From Castellaniella sp049671645 (GTDB taxonomy: Bacteria; Pseudomonadota; Gammaproteobacteria; Burkholderiales; Burkholderiaceae_B), in contig NZ_JBATVG010000027.1 of NCBI RefSeq assembly GCF_049671645.1, positions 62,001 to 126,000 on the forward strand: a DNA stretch of 64,000 nucleotides, written 5' to 3'. The position numbers and the translations under genes were made by a program. Below the pieces are notes generated by a model. That model was not told the DNA's origin. It made no database searches and saw nothing but the letters and a program-made list of their open reading frames with translations. The stretch's first letter is position 1; every line of letters starts with the position of its first letter. Positions 1 through 9,339 of this stretch are shown here, in pieces.

Positions 1-480
1 GACACCATGCTGAAGGCGGCTGGCGCCTCGGTTTTCGCCATGCCTTCCACCGAGCTCTACAACGCCATGCAGACCGGAGTCCTGGACGGCTTGATGACGT
101 CTTATGAAACTTTTATGAGCATGCGCCTGTACGAGCAGACGAAATATGCGACGCTGGGTGGGGATTACACCATTTTTGTGGTGTTCCAGCCGCTGGTGAT
201 CTCGACCAAGACCTGGGACAGTCTCAGCGACGAGCAGAAAAAGATCTTCGAGAAAGCGGCGGACGCCACGTTGCCTTCGTTCAACAAGGAACAGGATCGG
301 ATCAAGCATGACGCCGTGAAGAAATTCAAGGCGGCGGGAGTCGATGTCCATGCCATGAGCAAGGAGGATTACGCCAGCTGGCTGGCTCTGGCGCACAAGA
401 CGGCATGGCCGGAATACGCAGCCATCAGCCCGGCGGCCAAGGGTTTGCTGGAGTCTGTTGAAGCCCTGATCAAGAAGTAG
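1..480 (+). CDS. TRAP transporter solute-binding protein (DctP family), 3' part only
   Basis: The reading frame is open from base 1, so the gene begins upstream of the window and only about the last 159 residues are present. The fragment reads as the C-terminal lobe of a DctP-type periplasmic binding protein: residues near the start include the family-typical stretch ending in VLDGLMTSYETF, followed by the helical region with LSDEQKKIFEKAA. Such proteins capture organic acids in the periplasm and hand them to a DctQM membrane pair. The next two genes are exactly that pair, 35 bp downstream, so the three form one operon. The substrate cannot be read from this fragment. Confidence 0.9.
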   Translation, partial: DTMLKAAGASVFAMPSTELYNAMQTGVLDGLMTSYETFMSMRLYEQTKYATLGGDYTIFVVFQPLVISTKTWDSLSDEQKKIFEKAADATLPSFNKEQDRIKHDAVKKFKAAGVDVHAMSKEDYASWLALAHKTAWPEYAAISPAAKGLLESVEALIKK

Positions 481-515
481 CCGGTACCTGTTCACCCACG
501 CCGCCGGAGGGTTCT

Positions 516-1016
516 GTGCTCACCTTGGAAAAATGCATGGCTAGGGTCAATGTGGCCCTGGCGATACTGGCCGCCATCTTGCTGGTTGCCGCGACCATCA
601 TCATTACCTGGATGGTGTTCAAGCGCGGCATCGGTCTGCAAAGCTCATGGGAGCTGGAAACCGCGATCGAATTGATGATCAGCGCGACTTTCCTGGCCTC
701 GCCCTATACGCTGACTACGGGGGGGCACGTCAAGATGGACCTTCTGGACAGTCTGTTGTCGGGATCGTCAGCGCATTGGATGGCATTGCTGCCCAGGGTC
801 CTGGCCTGCGGGGTATGTTTCTATCTGGGCTACGCCGGCCTGGAAATGACGATTCATGCGTACCTGACCGGCGAGCGCGCCCTGGGTATTTGGCAGCCGC
901 TGGTGTGGCCCAAATACTCGACGGTCGCCATTGGCATGTTGCTCACTGCCTTCCAGTATGTTCTGGAGATCGTGCGGGTTTTCGGAGAGCGGCGGCAGGA
1001 GATCGACAATGTCTGA
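516..1016 (+). CDS. TRAP transporter small permease subunit (DctQ family)
   Basis: A 166-residue protein with four hydrophobic segments, the size and topology of DctQ small permeases of tripartite ATP-independent periplasmic transporters. It starts at a GTG codon preceded by a GGAGGG ribosome binding site (about 506-511). It sits between the binding-protein gene and the large permease, and its stop overlaps the ATG of the large permease by 8 bp, which indicates translational coupling. It would help the DctM-like subunit in Na+-driven organic acid import. Confidence 0.9.
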   Translation: MLTLEKCMARVNVALAILAAILLVAATIIITWMVFKRGIGLQSSWELETAIELMISATFLASPYTLTTGGHVKMDLLDSLLSGSSAHWMALLPRVLACGVCFYLGYAGLEMTIHAYLTGERALGIWQPLVWPKYSTVAIGMLLTAFQYVLEIVRVFGERRQEIDNV

Positions 1017-2334
1017 ACTGCAAATTGGTTTTCTGCTGTTTGTCGCGACGTTTCTGGTTCTGTTTTCCGGCATCCCCATTGGTTTTGGGCTGGTCTTCAT
1101 CTCCATCGCATTCCTGGCGATCTTCGGCGATGGCAGCGCCCTGGCGACGCTGTCCAATGTCTTCGTCGGCGAACTGTCCAGCTTCGCCTTGCTGACTATC
1201 CCTTTGTTCGTGCTGCTGGGTTGCACCATCGGGGCGTCGCGTGCCGGTAAGGACTTGTATGAATCCCTGCATCGCTGGCTGGTTCGCGTGCCGGGCGGGC
1301 TGGTGATCGCCAATATCCTGGGGTGCGGCCTGTTCGCGGCCATGTGCGGCTCCAGCCCGGCCACCGCCGCGGCCATCGGCAAGATCGGCATTCCGGAAAT
1401 GATCGATCGCAAGGTGCCGGCGCGATTGGCGACGGGTTCCATCGCGGCGGGCGGCACGCTGGGGATTCTGATCCCTCCGTCACTGACGCTCATCGTGTAT
1501 GGCATCGTGACGCATACTTCGATCGCCCGCCTGTTCCTGGCGGGCGTGGTGCCGGGCATCATCCTGGTCGTATTGTTTGCGGTGTATGCCTGGCTGGCCA
1601 GCGTCCGCTACGACCGCATCGGCCAGGGCGACAAGTCGATGCTGGAAGCCTATTCCTTCGGCGAGAAACTGCGGGGTTCGATCAAATCACTGCCCTTTCT
1701 CGCCATCATCGTGGCGGTGACGGTATTCATGTACACCGGCTTCGCGACCCCGTCCGAGGTCGCCGCCGTGGCCGCCTTCATGGCGTTGGCCTTGGTCATG
1801 TTCCTGTACCGTGCCTACCGGATGCGGGATATTTGGCCCATGATGCGCGACACGGTGCGCGAGTCCTGCATGATCCTCATGATCGTGGCCGGGGCTGCCG
1901 TGTACGCCTACATGATGTCCTATCTCTACATCACGCAAAGTTTGGCGGAATGGGTTTTTGGCTGGGGGCTCAGCGACTGGCAGCTGATTCTGCTGCTGAA
2001 TGTCTTTCTGCTGGTTGCCGGGTTCTTCCTTCCGCCCGTGTCGGTCATCCTGATGAGCATGCCGGTCATCCTGCCGGTGCTGACGCAAAGCAATATCGAT
2101 CTGGTCTGGTTCTCGATCATGATGACCATCAATCTGGAAATCGGCTTGATTCACCCCCCGCTGGGATTGAACCTGTTTGTCATCCAGGGGGTGGCGCCTC
2201 AGGTGGCTTTGCGCGACATCATGTTGGGCGTTCTGCCTTTTGTCGCCATCATGCTGGCATTCATCGTCACACTGGTGGTTTTTCCCGGAATCGTCACTTG
2301 GCTGCCGGATCTCTTGATGGGACCTGGGGTGTGA
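1009..2334 (+). CDS. TRAP transporter large permease subunit (DctM family)
   Basis: A 441-residue, very hydrophobic protein with about 12 predicted membrane segments. It matches the DctM large permease family in length and in typical stretches such as CGSSPATAAAIGKIGIPEM and GTLGILIPPSLTLIVYG. I chose the ATG at 1009, which overlaps the small-permease stop codon, rather than the longer upstream reading. It forms the transport channel of the TRAP system and completes the operon. A crotonase-fold gene follows after 49 bp on the same strand and may be part of the same catabolic unit. Confidence 0.93.
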   Translation: MSELQIGFLLFVATFLVLFSGIPIGFGLVFISIAFLAIFGDGSALATLSNVFVGELSSFALLTIPLFVLLGCTIGASRAGKDLYESLHRWLVRVPGGLVIANILGCGLFAAMCGSSPATAAAIGKIGIPEMIDRKVPARLATGSIAAGGTLGILIPPSLTLIVYGIVTHTSIARLFLAGVVPGIILVVLFAVYAWLASVRYDRIGQGDKSMLEAYSFGEKLRGSIKSLPFLAIIVAVTVFMYTGFATPSEVAAVAAFMALALVMFLYRAYRMRDIWPMMRDTVRESCMILMIVAGAAVYAYMMSYLYITQSLAEWVFGWGLSDWQLILLLNVFLLVAGFFLPPVSVILMSMPVILPVLTQSNIDLVWFSIMMTINLEIGLIHPPLGLNLFVIQGVAPQVALRDIMLGVLPFVAIMLAFIVTLVVFPGIVTWLPDLLMGPGV

Positions 2335-2383
2335 CTGGCGGGTGAATTCCGATTGCACCCGTATTGGACAAGGAGCGCACATC

Positions 2384-3118
2384 ATGCAGGATCAAGCCCC
2401 GGTGCTGACATTCGATGGGGATGTGGCGACACTGACGCTGTGTCGGGTGTCGCAACATAATCGTATTGCGCCGGATGACTGTAGCGTGATCAGCAGCCAT
2501 CTGCGCGAAGTGGCCGGTCGGGAGGGAATCCGTGCGCTGGTCGTGACCGGGTCGGGCGAGAAGACCTTCAGTTCCGGCTATACCCTGGGGGCGATCCGTG
2601 ACCAGCTGGACAGCCGTTTTGAAGACATGCTGGATGCATTGGAGGTCTTTCCGCTGCCCACGATCTGTGCATTGAATGGCAGCGTGTACGGTGGGGCGAC
2701 CGACCTTGCGCTGTGTTGCGATTTTCGTATCGGTGTCGCCGGTAGCCGGTTTCTGATGCCGGCGTCGCGGATCGGGCTGCATTACTATCCGGGCGGCATC
2801 CGTCGCTACGTGGCCGTGTTGGGCCTGGCAGCGGCAAAGAAACTGTTTTTGACGGCCCAGGCCATCCAGGATCAGGAAATGCTGCGGATCGGGTTTTTGC
2901 ACGAACTGGTGGATCGTCGGGACCTGGCGAGCGCGGTCGAACGCTATGTGGAAGGCATCCGCGCTTGCGAGCCGACGGTCCTCGGGACGATGAAGGCCGA
3001 CCTGTTGCAGGTCGCGGCGGGTCGCTGGGACGAGGCCGGACTGCGGGCGCACTACGAAGCCTCGCTGCGGTCGGATGCCCTGGCGCTGCGCCTGGCCGCC
3101 CTGGCCGGGAAATCCTGA
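2384..3118 (+). CDS. enoyl-CoA hydratase/isomerase family protein with altered active site
   Basis: A 244-residue protein of the crotonase fold: residues 100-115 contain the GSVYGGATDLAL oxyanion-hole region and residues 125-140 the loop that usually reads PE..lG..pg.GG. The ATG at 2384 follows an AAGGAG ribosome binding site. In typical enoyl-CoA hydratases two glutamates do the chemistry; here the first position is Asp107 and the second is Ala127, so ordinary hydratase activity is doubtful. It may be an isomerase, hydrolase or decarboxylase of the superfamily. It lies directly behind the TRAP operon and may process a CoA derivative of the imported acid (inference). Confidence 0.8.
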   Translation: MQDQAPVLTFDGDVATLTLCRVSQHNRIAPDDCSVISSHLREVAGREGIRALVVTGSGEKTFSSGYTLGAIRDQLDSRFEDMLDALEVFPLPTICALNGSVYGGATDLALCCDFRIGVAGSRFLMPASRIGLHYYPGGIRRYVAVLGLAAAKKLFLTAQAIQDQEMLRIGFLHELVDRRDLASAVERYVEGIRACEPTVLGTMKADLLQVAAGRWDEAGLRAHYEASLRSDALALRLAALAGKS

Positions 3119-3145
3119 CCTGGCAACCGCAGCCTGCGTTGCGTT

Positions 3146-3628
3146 TCAGTCCCGGAAGTTCTGGTACTGCAGCGGGAGTTCCACGTCGGTCTTGCGCAGC
3201 AGGGCGATGACCTCTTGCAGGTCGTCGCGTTTCTTGCCGGAGACGCGCAGCTTGTCGCCGTTGATCTGGGTCTCGACCTTCAGTTTGGCCTGCTTGATGG
3301 CGGCGATCAGCTTTTTGGCCGTGGCTTGTTCGATGCCCTGGCGGACCGTGACTTTCTGGCGGGCGCCGCCCAGGTTTTCCAGCGGATCGGCCACGTCAAG
3401 GCAGCGCACGTCGATGCTGCGCGCCGACAGGCGCCCGCGCAGGATGTCCAGCATCTGGCCCAGTTGGAACGCGCTGGGGGCGGATTGGTTGATCACGTAG
3501 CCGTCCAGTTCGAAACGGGCGTCCGTGCCCTTGAAGTCGAATCGGGTCGCCAGTTCGCGGCTGGCCTGATCGACGGCATTGGTCAGTTCGTGTTTGTCGA
3601 CTTCGGAAACAACGTCAAAACTGGGCAT
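3146..3628 (-). CDS. yajQ: YajQ family nucleotide-binding protein
   Basis: A 160-residue protein starting MPSFDVVSEVDKHELTNAVD, the hallmark N-terminus of the YajQ/DUF520 family, and containing the conserved RFDFKGTDA region. Members bind nucleotides, and some bind cyclic di-GMP and act with a transcription factor; others have been linked to phage gene expression. It is a single gene convergent with the crotonase-like gene. Length is normal for the family. Confidence 0.92.
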   Translation of the reverse strand: MPSFDVVSEVDKHELTNAVDQASRELATRFDFKGTDARFELDGYVINQSAPSAFQLGQMLDILRGRLSARSIDVRCLDVADPLENLGGARQKVTVRQGIEQATAKKLIAAIKQAKLKVETQINGDKLRVSGKKRDDLQEVIALLRKTDVELPLQYQNFRD

Positions 3629-3716
3629 GGTGACATCCTGAGGCTGGAAAGCGATACCTCGATTGTAGAGGATGCCCGGCCGGCTCCGGTGGGATCAGGC
3701 GTCCGGCAGTCCGGGT

Positions 3717-4037
3717 CTATAGCGTCCGCAGCACCATGTAGGCAGCCGTCCCGGCGACGATGCTCAGCAGCGTCTGCCGGGTGCGCCATTGCAGCAGCAC
3801 GACGAGCGCCACCGCGATCAGTTCCTGCCAGGGGCCGTAGGGGTTGTTGCGCGCCTGGCCCGCCACCGTATCGACCAGCAGCAGCACCATGATGGACAGG
3901 GGCAGGGTATCGCCCAGTTTATGCACCAGCGGATGGCGGCGCAGCCAGTGCCCGCCGATGAAGGGCAGCGCCCGCAGACCCAGGGTGAGGGCGGCCATTG
4001 CGCCGATGACGGTCAGGACATAGCTGGTGTCGGTCAT
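3717..4037 (-). CDS. azlD: AzlD family branched-chain amino acid exporter subunit
   Basis: A 106-residue protein with about four hydrophobic helices and the AzlD-typical segment RALPFIGG near its N-terminus. AzlD is the small partner of AzlC in branched-chain amino acid export. The start at 4037 overlaps the azlC stop codon in an ATGA arrangement, so the two are translationally coupled. A longer open frame runs upstream inside azlC but has no coding character. Confidence 0.9.
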   Translation of the reverse strand: MTDTSYVLTVIGAMAALTLGLRALPFIGGHWLRRHPLVHKLGDTLPLSIMVLLLVDTVAGQARNNPYGPWQELIAVALVVLLQWRTRQTLLSIVAGTAAYMVLRTL

Positions 4038-4747
4038 GAGGCATCCGGTCGTTGCGGGGTGGCGCTGGGGGTGTTGGGTTGTCGGGCGGGCCGCAGGGCT
4101 GACGCCGCGAGGCTCAGGGCGATGGCCAGCGCCAGCGCCTGCGCGGGCAGCACCAGCAGCGCCAGAGCGTAGGCAGCCAGGGCGATCCAGATGGGCAGCA
4201 GGTCGCGCCGCGCCCGCCATTGTTCGACGGCCAGGACGGCGAACAGGGCGGCCAGCACGAAATCCAGCCCGGTCAGGCCGATCTGGACCTGGGCGCCCAG
4301 CACGACCCCCAGCACCGTTCCCAGGACCCACCATCCCTGATTCAGGGCGCAGACCAGCGCCATGCGTCGGGAGCGGGCCTGGGCGGGCAGGGCGGTCAGT
4401 ACGGAATAGCTTTCGTCCGTCAGGGCGAAAATGCTGTACCACCGTTGCCAGCGGGGGGCCGGCATGTGGTTCAGCAGGGACAGTCCGTAGAACACGTGGC
4501 GCAGGTTCAGCACCAGAGTGGCCAGGGCGATGGCGCCGATGGGCAGGCCTGCCGCCAGCATGGGCACCATCATGAATTGCGCAGCGCCCGCGTAGATCAG
4601 CAGGCTGGACGCGATGGCCAGCCAGGCGCTGCCGCCCGCCTGGACGAACAGGAATCCGAAAACCGCGCCCAGCGGGATGTAGCCCATGGCCACCGGCGCG
4701 GTCAGGCTGGGAATGGAGAGTGGAGCGGGTGTCGAAGGCTGTGGCAT
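4034..4747 (-). CDS. azlC: AzlC family branched-chain amino acid permease
   Basis: A 237-residue protein from the ATG at 4747, with several membrane segments and the AzlC-type motif around PLGAVFGFLF and QFMMVPMLAAG. AzlC with AzlD forms an exporter of leucine-type amino acids. A further 16 codons are open upstream, but the ATG at 4747 gives the usual family start. Its stop overlaps the azlD start by 4 bp. Confidence 0.9.
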   Translation of the reverse strand: MPQPSTPAPLSIPSLTAPVAMGYIPLGAVFGFLFVQAGGSAWLAIASSLLIYAGAAQFMMVPMLAAGLPIGAIALATLVLNLRHVFYGLSLLNHMPAPRWQRWYSIFALTDESYSVLTALPAQARSRRMALVCALNQGWWVLGTVLGVVLGAQVQIGLTGLDFVLAALFAVLAVEQWRARRDLLPIWIALAAYALALLVLPAQALALAIALSLAASALRPARQPNTPSATPQRPDAS

Positions 4748-4828
4748 GAGGGATGTGGATCGTGGCGGCCTGCGCCGTCGCGCGGGTCCGGCCATTATAC
4801 GGATTGGGGGCGGCGCCCGAGGACCCGC

Positions 4829-5686
4829 CTAGCCCAGGCGCAGCAGCGCGGCGCCCAGCACGAGGATGCCTGCCCCCAGCAGCCGCTGGCGCGTCAGTCT
4901 TTCATGCAGCACCAGTCCCGAAATCAGCATGCCGAACAGGATGGATGTTTCCCGCAGCGCGGCCACGACGGGGATGGGCGCCAGGGTCATGGCCCACAGC
5001 GCGGTGCCGTACGAGATCAGCGATCCCGCTCCGCCCAGCAGGCCGGGCCCCCAGCGGCCCGACAGCTCGCGCAGCAGACCGGGGCCGCGCGCGGACAGGC
5101 CCAGGGCCAGCATGACCAGCCCCTGGGTGAGGAAAATCCACAGGGTATAGGCGGCAGGGGCCTGGGAGAGCCGCACACCGGTGCCATCCACCAGGGTGTA
5201 GGCGGCAATGACGGCGGCGGTCAGAAGGGCCAGCCTCAATCCGCCCGTCCCCGCGGCCTGCTGCGTCCGGCGGCGCGCGGGCAGGCCGATGCACAGGATG
5301 CCGGCGCAGATCGCCAGGATGCCGCCCAGCGCCCAGACGCCCAGGTCTTCCCGCAGGATCAGCACCGATACCATGGCGACCAGCAGCGGCGCGGTGCCGC
5401 GCATGATGGGGTAGCCGACGCTCATGTCGGTCACCTTGTAGACGCGGGCCACCAGCCGCATATAGCTGACCTGCAACACCAGCGACACTAGAATGAAGGG
5501 CCAGCTGGCGGCCTCGGGCTGCGGCAGCCAGGGCAGCAGCCCGGCGGCCAGGATGCCGGACCAGACGGTGATGTTGATGGCGCTCAGCCAGGTATCGGCG
5601 CTGCCCTTGACCAGGGCGTTCCAGACCGCGTGCATCAGGGCGCCGGCCAGGACGGCGGCATAGACCAGGTCAAAGTCGATGTTCAT
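4829..5686 (-). CDS. DMT superfamily (EamA) transporter
   Basis: A 285-residue membrane protein with about ten hydrophobic segments arranged as two five-helix EamA repeats, typical of drug/metabolite exporters. The C-terminal half holds the conserved region PIPVVAALRETSILFG seen in EamA proteins. It lies 81 bp upstream of azlC on the same strand and is divergent from a diguanylate cyclase gene. Substrate unknown. Confidence 0.85.
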   Translation of the reverse strand: MNIDFDLVYAAVLAGALMHAVWNALVKGSADTWLSAINITVWSGILAAGLLPWLPQPEAASWPFILVSLVLQVSYMRLVARVYKVTDMSVGYPIMRGTAPLLVAMVSVLILREDLGVWALGGILAICAGILCIGLPARRRTQQAAGTGGLRLALLTAAVIAAYTLVDGTGVRLSQAPAAYTLWIFLTQGLVMLALGLSARGPGLLRELSGRWGPGLLGGAGSLISYGTALWAMTLAPIPVVAALRETSILFGMLISGLVLHERLTRQRLLGAGILVLGAALLRLG

Positions 5687-5814
5687 GAGCGAAAGGTGGC
5701 TGGGATGTCATCAAGCCCTATATCATAGTGACTTGAACTTGATACAGATTGTGAATGTCGGCGTGTGACGCTTTGTCGTGACTTGCCTGCGATCCTTGAA
5801 AAGGCAAGCCTCTG

Positions 5815-7032
5815 ATGGTGAATCTTGATCCGCGTACCATGCTGGTGGTCGAAGCCTTCGTCCTGTTCCTGGTCGGCGGCTTGACGTTCCTGGCCGCGTT
5901 CCAGGTGCAGCGCGACCGGACGCTGTTATGGGCGGCAACCGGGATGTGGCTGGCCTGCCTGGGGTTCTTGCTGGGCGTGACGCGTGAATACGCGGACCTG
6001 CTGGCGTTTTCCATCATCGTCACCAATATGCTGATGATCACCGGCCATGCCTGTCTGTGGATCAGCGCGCGGGTCTTCGCCGGGCGGCCGGTGTCCTGGC
6101 ACTGGCTGGTGGCCGGAGCCGTCGTGTGGTTGCTGATGGGGCAGTGGCCTCGGTTCATGGCCGATGCCGATTTGCGCGTGGCGACCTATTCGATCCTGTG
6201 CCTGGGCTATATCGGCGCGGCGATGGCGGAACTCTGGTCGGAATGGCGGCGGCACCCGGGGGCCGTGTCGCCTTTGATGGCGTTCCTCACGATCCATGGC
6301 CTGTTCTACGTGTACCGGATTCCCCCGGCCCCCGCAAAGCAGGTTGTGTGGCAGAACTGGCCGGATTTCGCGCTCGTCATGTTCGAAGGTCTTTTTTTCG
6401 CGATCAGCCTGTCCTTCAGCATCCTGATGATGGTGCGGGCGCGTGCCGAGCAGGATTACCGCCATGCCGCTTTGCACGACGCCCTGACCGGCCTGCCCAA
6501 TCGCAGAGCCTTGTTTGAACGGGGCAAGGCCCTGCTGGCGCAGGCCCGCGAATCGGGCGCCGACGTGGCCGTGCTGATGTGCGATCTGGATTGGTTCAAG
6601 CAGGTCAATGACCGCTTCGGCCATGAAACCGGCGATCGTGTGCTGGTGTGCTTCGCCCGGGTCCTGCAGCAGGCGGCGGGCGCCCATGCCCTGCATGCCC
6701 GCCTGGGCGGCGAGGAGTTCGTCGTCGTGGCCGCCAACCTGGGGCCGCTGGGGGCGCAGGATCTGGCGGCCCGTCTGCGCCGCCAGTTGTCCGCGCAGGC
6801 CGGCGTCCTGCCGTGCCGCCTGACGGTCAGCGTCGGGGTCGCCTGTTCGCGCCCCGTCGGCTACGATCTGGACCGCCTGTTGGCGCGGGCCGATCAGGCC
6901 CTGTATGCGGCCAAGACGGCCGGGCGCGATTGCATCCGCCTGTGGCCGGTGGCGGAATCAGGATCCGCGCCCTCAGCCGCCGTATCCCGCGGCAGCCTGG
7001 GGCGCTTTGGCGAGCATCCAGTCGATGCCTGA
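5815..7032 (+). CDS. membrane-bound diguanylate cyclase (GGDEF)
   Basis: A 405-residue protein: an N-terminal membrane region of about six helices (roughly residues 10-200) followed by a GGDEF domain (about 215-385). The catalytic motif reads GGEEF in the context ARLGGEEFVVV, and the DLDWFKQVND region matches the metal/nucleotide site, so it should make cyclic di-GMP. The inhibitory RxxD site normally found upstream of the signature is not visible. The last 60 bp overlap, tail to tail, the 3' end of ung. Confidence 0.9.
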   Translation: MVNLDPRTMLVVEAFVLFLVGGLTFLAAFQVQRDRTLLWAATGMWLACLGFLLGVTREYADLLAFSIIVTNMLMITGHACLWISARVFAGRPVSWHWLVAGAVVWLLMGQWPRFMADADLRVATYSILCLGYIGAAMAELWSEWRRHPGAVSPLMAFLTIHGLFYVYRIPPAPAKQVVWQNWPDFALVMFEGLFFAISLSFSILMMVRARAEQDYRHAALHDALTGLPNRRALFERGKALLAQARESGADVAVLMCDLDWFKQVNDRFGHETGDRVLVCFARVLQQAAGAHALHARLGGEEFVVVAANLGPLGAQDLAARLRRQLSAQAGVLPCRLTVSVGVACSRPVGYDLDRLLARADQALYAAKTAGRDCIRLWPVAESGSAPSAAVSRGSLGRFGEHPVDA

Positions 7033-7755
7033 TTCCCCTTGGGACTGCAGCCATTCATTGGCTTGCCGGAAATGACCGCAGCCGATGAACGGGCGTGGCG
7101 GGCGCAGGGCCGACAAAGGCGACGGGTGATTGGCCATCAACACCTGGACGGGGCCGGCGGGGGCCTGTAATTCCAGCAATTGACGGCGGGCCTGGGCATG
7201 CGAGCCCCACAGCAGCAGGACCTTGGGGCGCGGCTCGCGCAGCACCCGCATGATCAGGGCATCCGTGATGTGCTCCCAGCCTTTCTTGGCGTGGGATGCG
7301 GGTTGGTGCGCCTCCACGGTCAAGGACGTGTTCAGCAGCAGCGCCCCTTGTCGCGCCCAGCGCACCAGACTGTTGCGCGGCGGCTGGGCCGGGTCGCCGT
7401 ATTCCCGCGCCAGTTCCTTGAACATATTGCGCAGGCTGGGGGGCGTGGGACAGAAATCCGGCACGGAAAAAGCCAGACCCTGGGCCTGGTTGGGGCCATG
7501 ATAGGGATCCTGGCCGACGATGACCACCTGCACGGCCTCGGGAGGGATTTCGATCAGGGCGCGAAACGGCCGCAGGGGGAAGATCTGTGCGCCGGCCGCC
7601 TGCCGTTCGGACAGCATGGCGTCCAGCCGGGATAAAACGCCCTGCAGGTGGGGAGCCTCCAGCGCGGCGCGCCAGGCAGGCGGCAAGGCTTCGAGCTGCG
7701 CGTGCAAAGACCCCGTGAATGCGTTGAGAACTTCGGAAGAATGCGGATCGGTCAT
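6973..7755 (-). CDS. ung: uracil-DNA glycosylase (family 1)
   Basis: A 260-residue protein with the two signature motifs of family 1 uracil-DNA glycosylase: GQDPYHGPNQAQGLAFSV, carrying the catalytic Asp, and HPSPLSALRP near the C-terminus. It removes uracil from DNA at the start of base excision repair. Its start overlaps the stop of the upstream MocR-type gene by 4 bp. The C-terminus overlaps the convergent GGDEF gene by 60 bp, which is unusual but supported by family-like protein in both frames. Confidence 0.95.
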   Translation of the reverse strand: MTDPHSSEVLNAFTGSLHAQLEALPPAWRAALEAPHLQGVLSRLDAMLSERQAAGAQIFPLRPFRALIEIPPEAVQVVIVGQDPYHGPNQAQGLAFSVPDFCPTPPSLRNMFKELAREYGDPAQPPRNSLVRWARQGALLLNTSLTVEAHQPASHAKKGWEHITDALIMRVLREPRPKVLLLWGSHAQARRQLLELQAPAGPVQVLMANHPSPLSALRPPRPFIGCGHFRQANEWLQSQGESGIDWMLAKAPQAAAGYGG

Positions 7756-9224
7756 GATCGGTGTGGCAATGGCATGAAAGGAGAGGATTCGGCAATGCCG
7801 GCAGTATGCGCCATGTGTCCAGCCTGATCCATCAGGGTCGTCAGCAGGCCGGGCAGCCGGGGGTCATCCATCTGCGACACGTTGAATCGCAGCATGGCGG
7901 TGGCGGCGCGGGATAGGCTGAAGACGTTGCCGGGCGCCAGGACCAGGCCCTGTTGCAGACCCAGCGAGGCCAGTCGGGTGCTGTCCAGGGCGCCCGGCAA
8001 GCGGCACCACAGGAACATGCCGCCCGGCGGCACGTGCCAGGGCTCCAGCCCCAGTTGCCGCAGCAAGGGCACGGCGCGGCTCATGGCCTGGGCCAGACGC
8101 TGGCGCAGCAGGCCGATGTGGCGGGGCCAGGCAGGGTCCTGGATCACATGGCTGACGATGGATTGGGTCAGCCACGCGCCGGAAAATGTCGTTGCCGTGC
8201 GCAGATCGGCCAGGGCGTCGACCCAGTCCGCGCGCACCGCCAGATAACCGCAGCGCAGGCTGGCCGACAGGGTCTTGGAAAAACTGCCGACCTGGATCAC
8301 CCGGTTCAGCCCGTCCAGGCTGGCCAGGTGGGCGGAGGGCGCCGGTTCGAAGGCGCTGAAAATGTCGTCTTCCACCAGGATCAGGTCGTGGGCCCGGGCC
8401 AGATCCAGGATCTGCCGCGCCTTGTGGTGGGACAGGCTGGCGCCGGTCGGATTGTGCAGGCCGGAATTGCTGATGTACAGCCGGGGCCTGTGCCGGGCCA
8501 GCGCCTGGTGAAAGCGGTCCATGTCCGGGCCATCGGGCTGATAGGGAACGCTGACGATATGGGCCTGGTGGGCGCGCAGCAGGGCCAGGAAGTTGTAATA
8601 GCAGGGGTCGTCGACCAGGACGGTGTCGCCCGGACGGATCAGGAAGCGGCACAGCAAGTCGATGGCCTGGGTGCCGGAATCCGTCACCAGGATCTGTCGG
8701 GGGTCCACCGGCTGGCCGCGTTGCGACAGTTGCTGCGCAATGGCCGTCCGCAGCGCCGGAAGACCGAGCGCGGCTGCGTAGTCCGTCAGCAGGGTGGCGG
8801 GTTCCCGCGCGGCGTGCCGCAAGGCGTTGCGGATGGCCTCGGTCGGCATCCAGTCGGCGGGCAGCCAGCCGCAGCCGGGTTTCAGCGCCTGGGCGCCCAT
8901 GTCCAGCGACTGCCGGGCGACCCAGAGCGGGTCGATCTGACGGTCCAGCCGCGGGCCGATTTCCGCCAGTGACAGAGGGGCCAGCGGGCCGGCGACGTAG
9001 AATCCCGACCCGGCCTGGGGGCGGATCGTGCCATTGGCCACCAGCCGTTCATAGGCCTCGACGACGGTGGATTTGGAGACCCCCTGGTGGCGGGCCATGG
9101 ACCGCAAGGACGGCAGGCGCGTGCCGGGTTGCCATTCGCGGGCCGCGATGCGCTGGTGCACGTATTGCATGACGTGGGTGGTACGGCCGACCTTGGCGGC
9201 GGGCGCGGTGATGGCGGCAGTCAT
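7752..9224 (-). CDS. MocR/PdxR-type regulator (GntR helix-turn-helix fused to aminotransferase-like domain)
   Basis: A 490-residue protein with an N-terminal GntR winged helix (about residues 15-80, including LPSLRSMARHQGVSKSTVVEAYERL) joined to a fold-type I aminotransferase-like domain. The PLP lysine is probably in the GSFSKTLSASLRCGY segment. MocR proteins sense PLP or an amine and commonly control a divergent transporter gene. Here a DMT transporter is divergently transcribed and the region between them holds repeats that look like the operator, so it probably regulates that transporter. Confidence 0.9.
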   Translation of the reverse strand: MTAAITAPAAKVGRTTHVMQYVHQRIAAREWQPGTRLPSLRSMARHQGVSKSTVVEAYERLVANGTIRPQAGSGFYVAGPLAPLSLAEIGPRLDRQIDPLWVARQSLDMGAQALKPGCGWLPADWMPTEAIRNALRHAAREPATLLTDYAAALGLPALRTAIAQQLSQRGQPVDPRQILVTDSGTQAIDLLCRFLIRPGDTVLVDDPCYYNFLALLRAHQAHIVSVPYQPDGPDMDRFHQALARHRPRLYISNSGLHNPTGASLSHHKARQILDLARAHDLILVEDDIFSAFEPAPSAHLASLDGLNRVIQVGSFSKTLSASLRCGYLAVRADWVDALADLRTATTFSGAWLTQSIVSHVIQDPAWPRHIGLLRQRLAQAMSRAVPLLRQLGLEPWHVPPGGMFLWCRLPGALDSTRLASLGLQQGLVLAPGNVFSLSRAATAMLRFNVSQMDDPRLPGLLTTLMDQAGHMAHTAGIAESSPFMPLPHRS

Positions 9225-9234
9225 AGTGGGTGAG

Positions 9235-9274
9235 ACCAGTACAGTTTCGTCTCACTGTACCAGACTGTATCTGG
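9235..9274. promoter_or_regulatory. probable MocR operator repeats
   Basis: Between the MocR gene start (9224) and the DMT transporter start (9340) lie related half-sites: CCAGTACAGT at 9236-9245, facing ACTGTACCAG at 9254-9263 as an inverted repeat, and then a second direct copy, CTGTATCTGG, at 9265-9274. Mixed inverted and direct repeats are typical of MocR-type binding regions. Function is inferred from position and symmetry. Confidence 0.55.
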
Positions 9275-9339
9275 CCCGGACAAGGCGCTGCCCGCATAGT
9301 GGATGCCGGATCATCAGTATCGACAAAGCGGGATATTTC

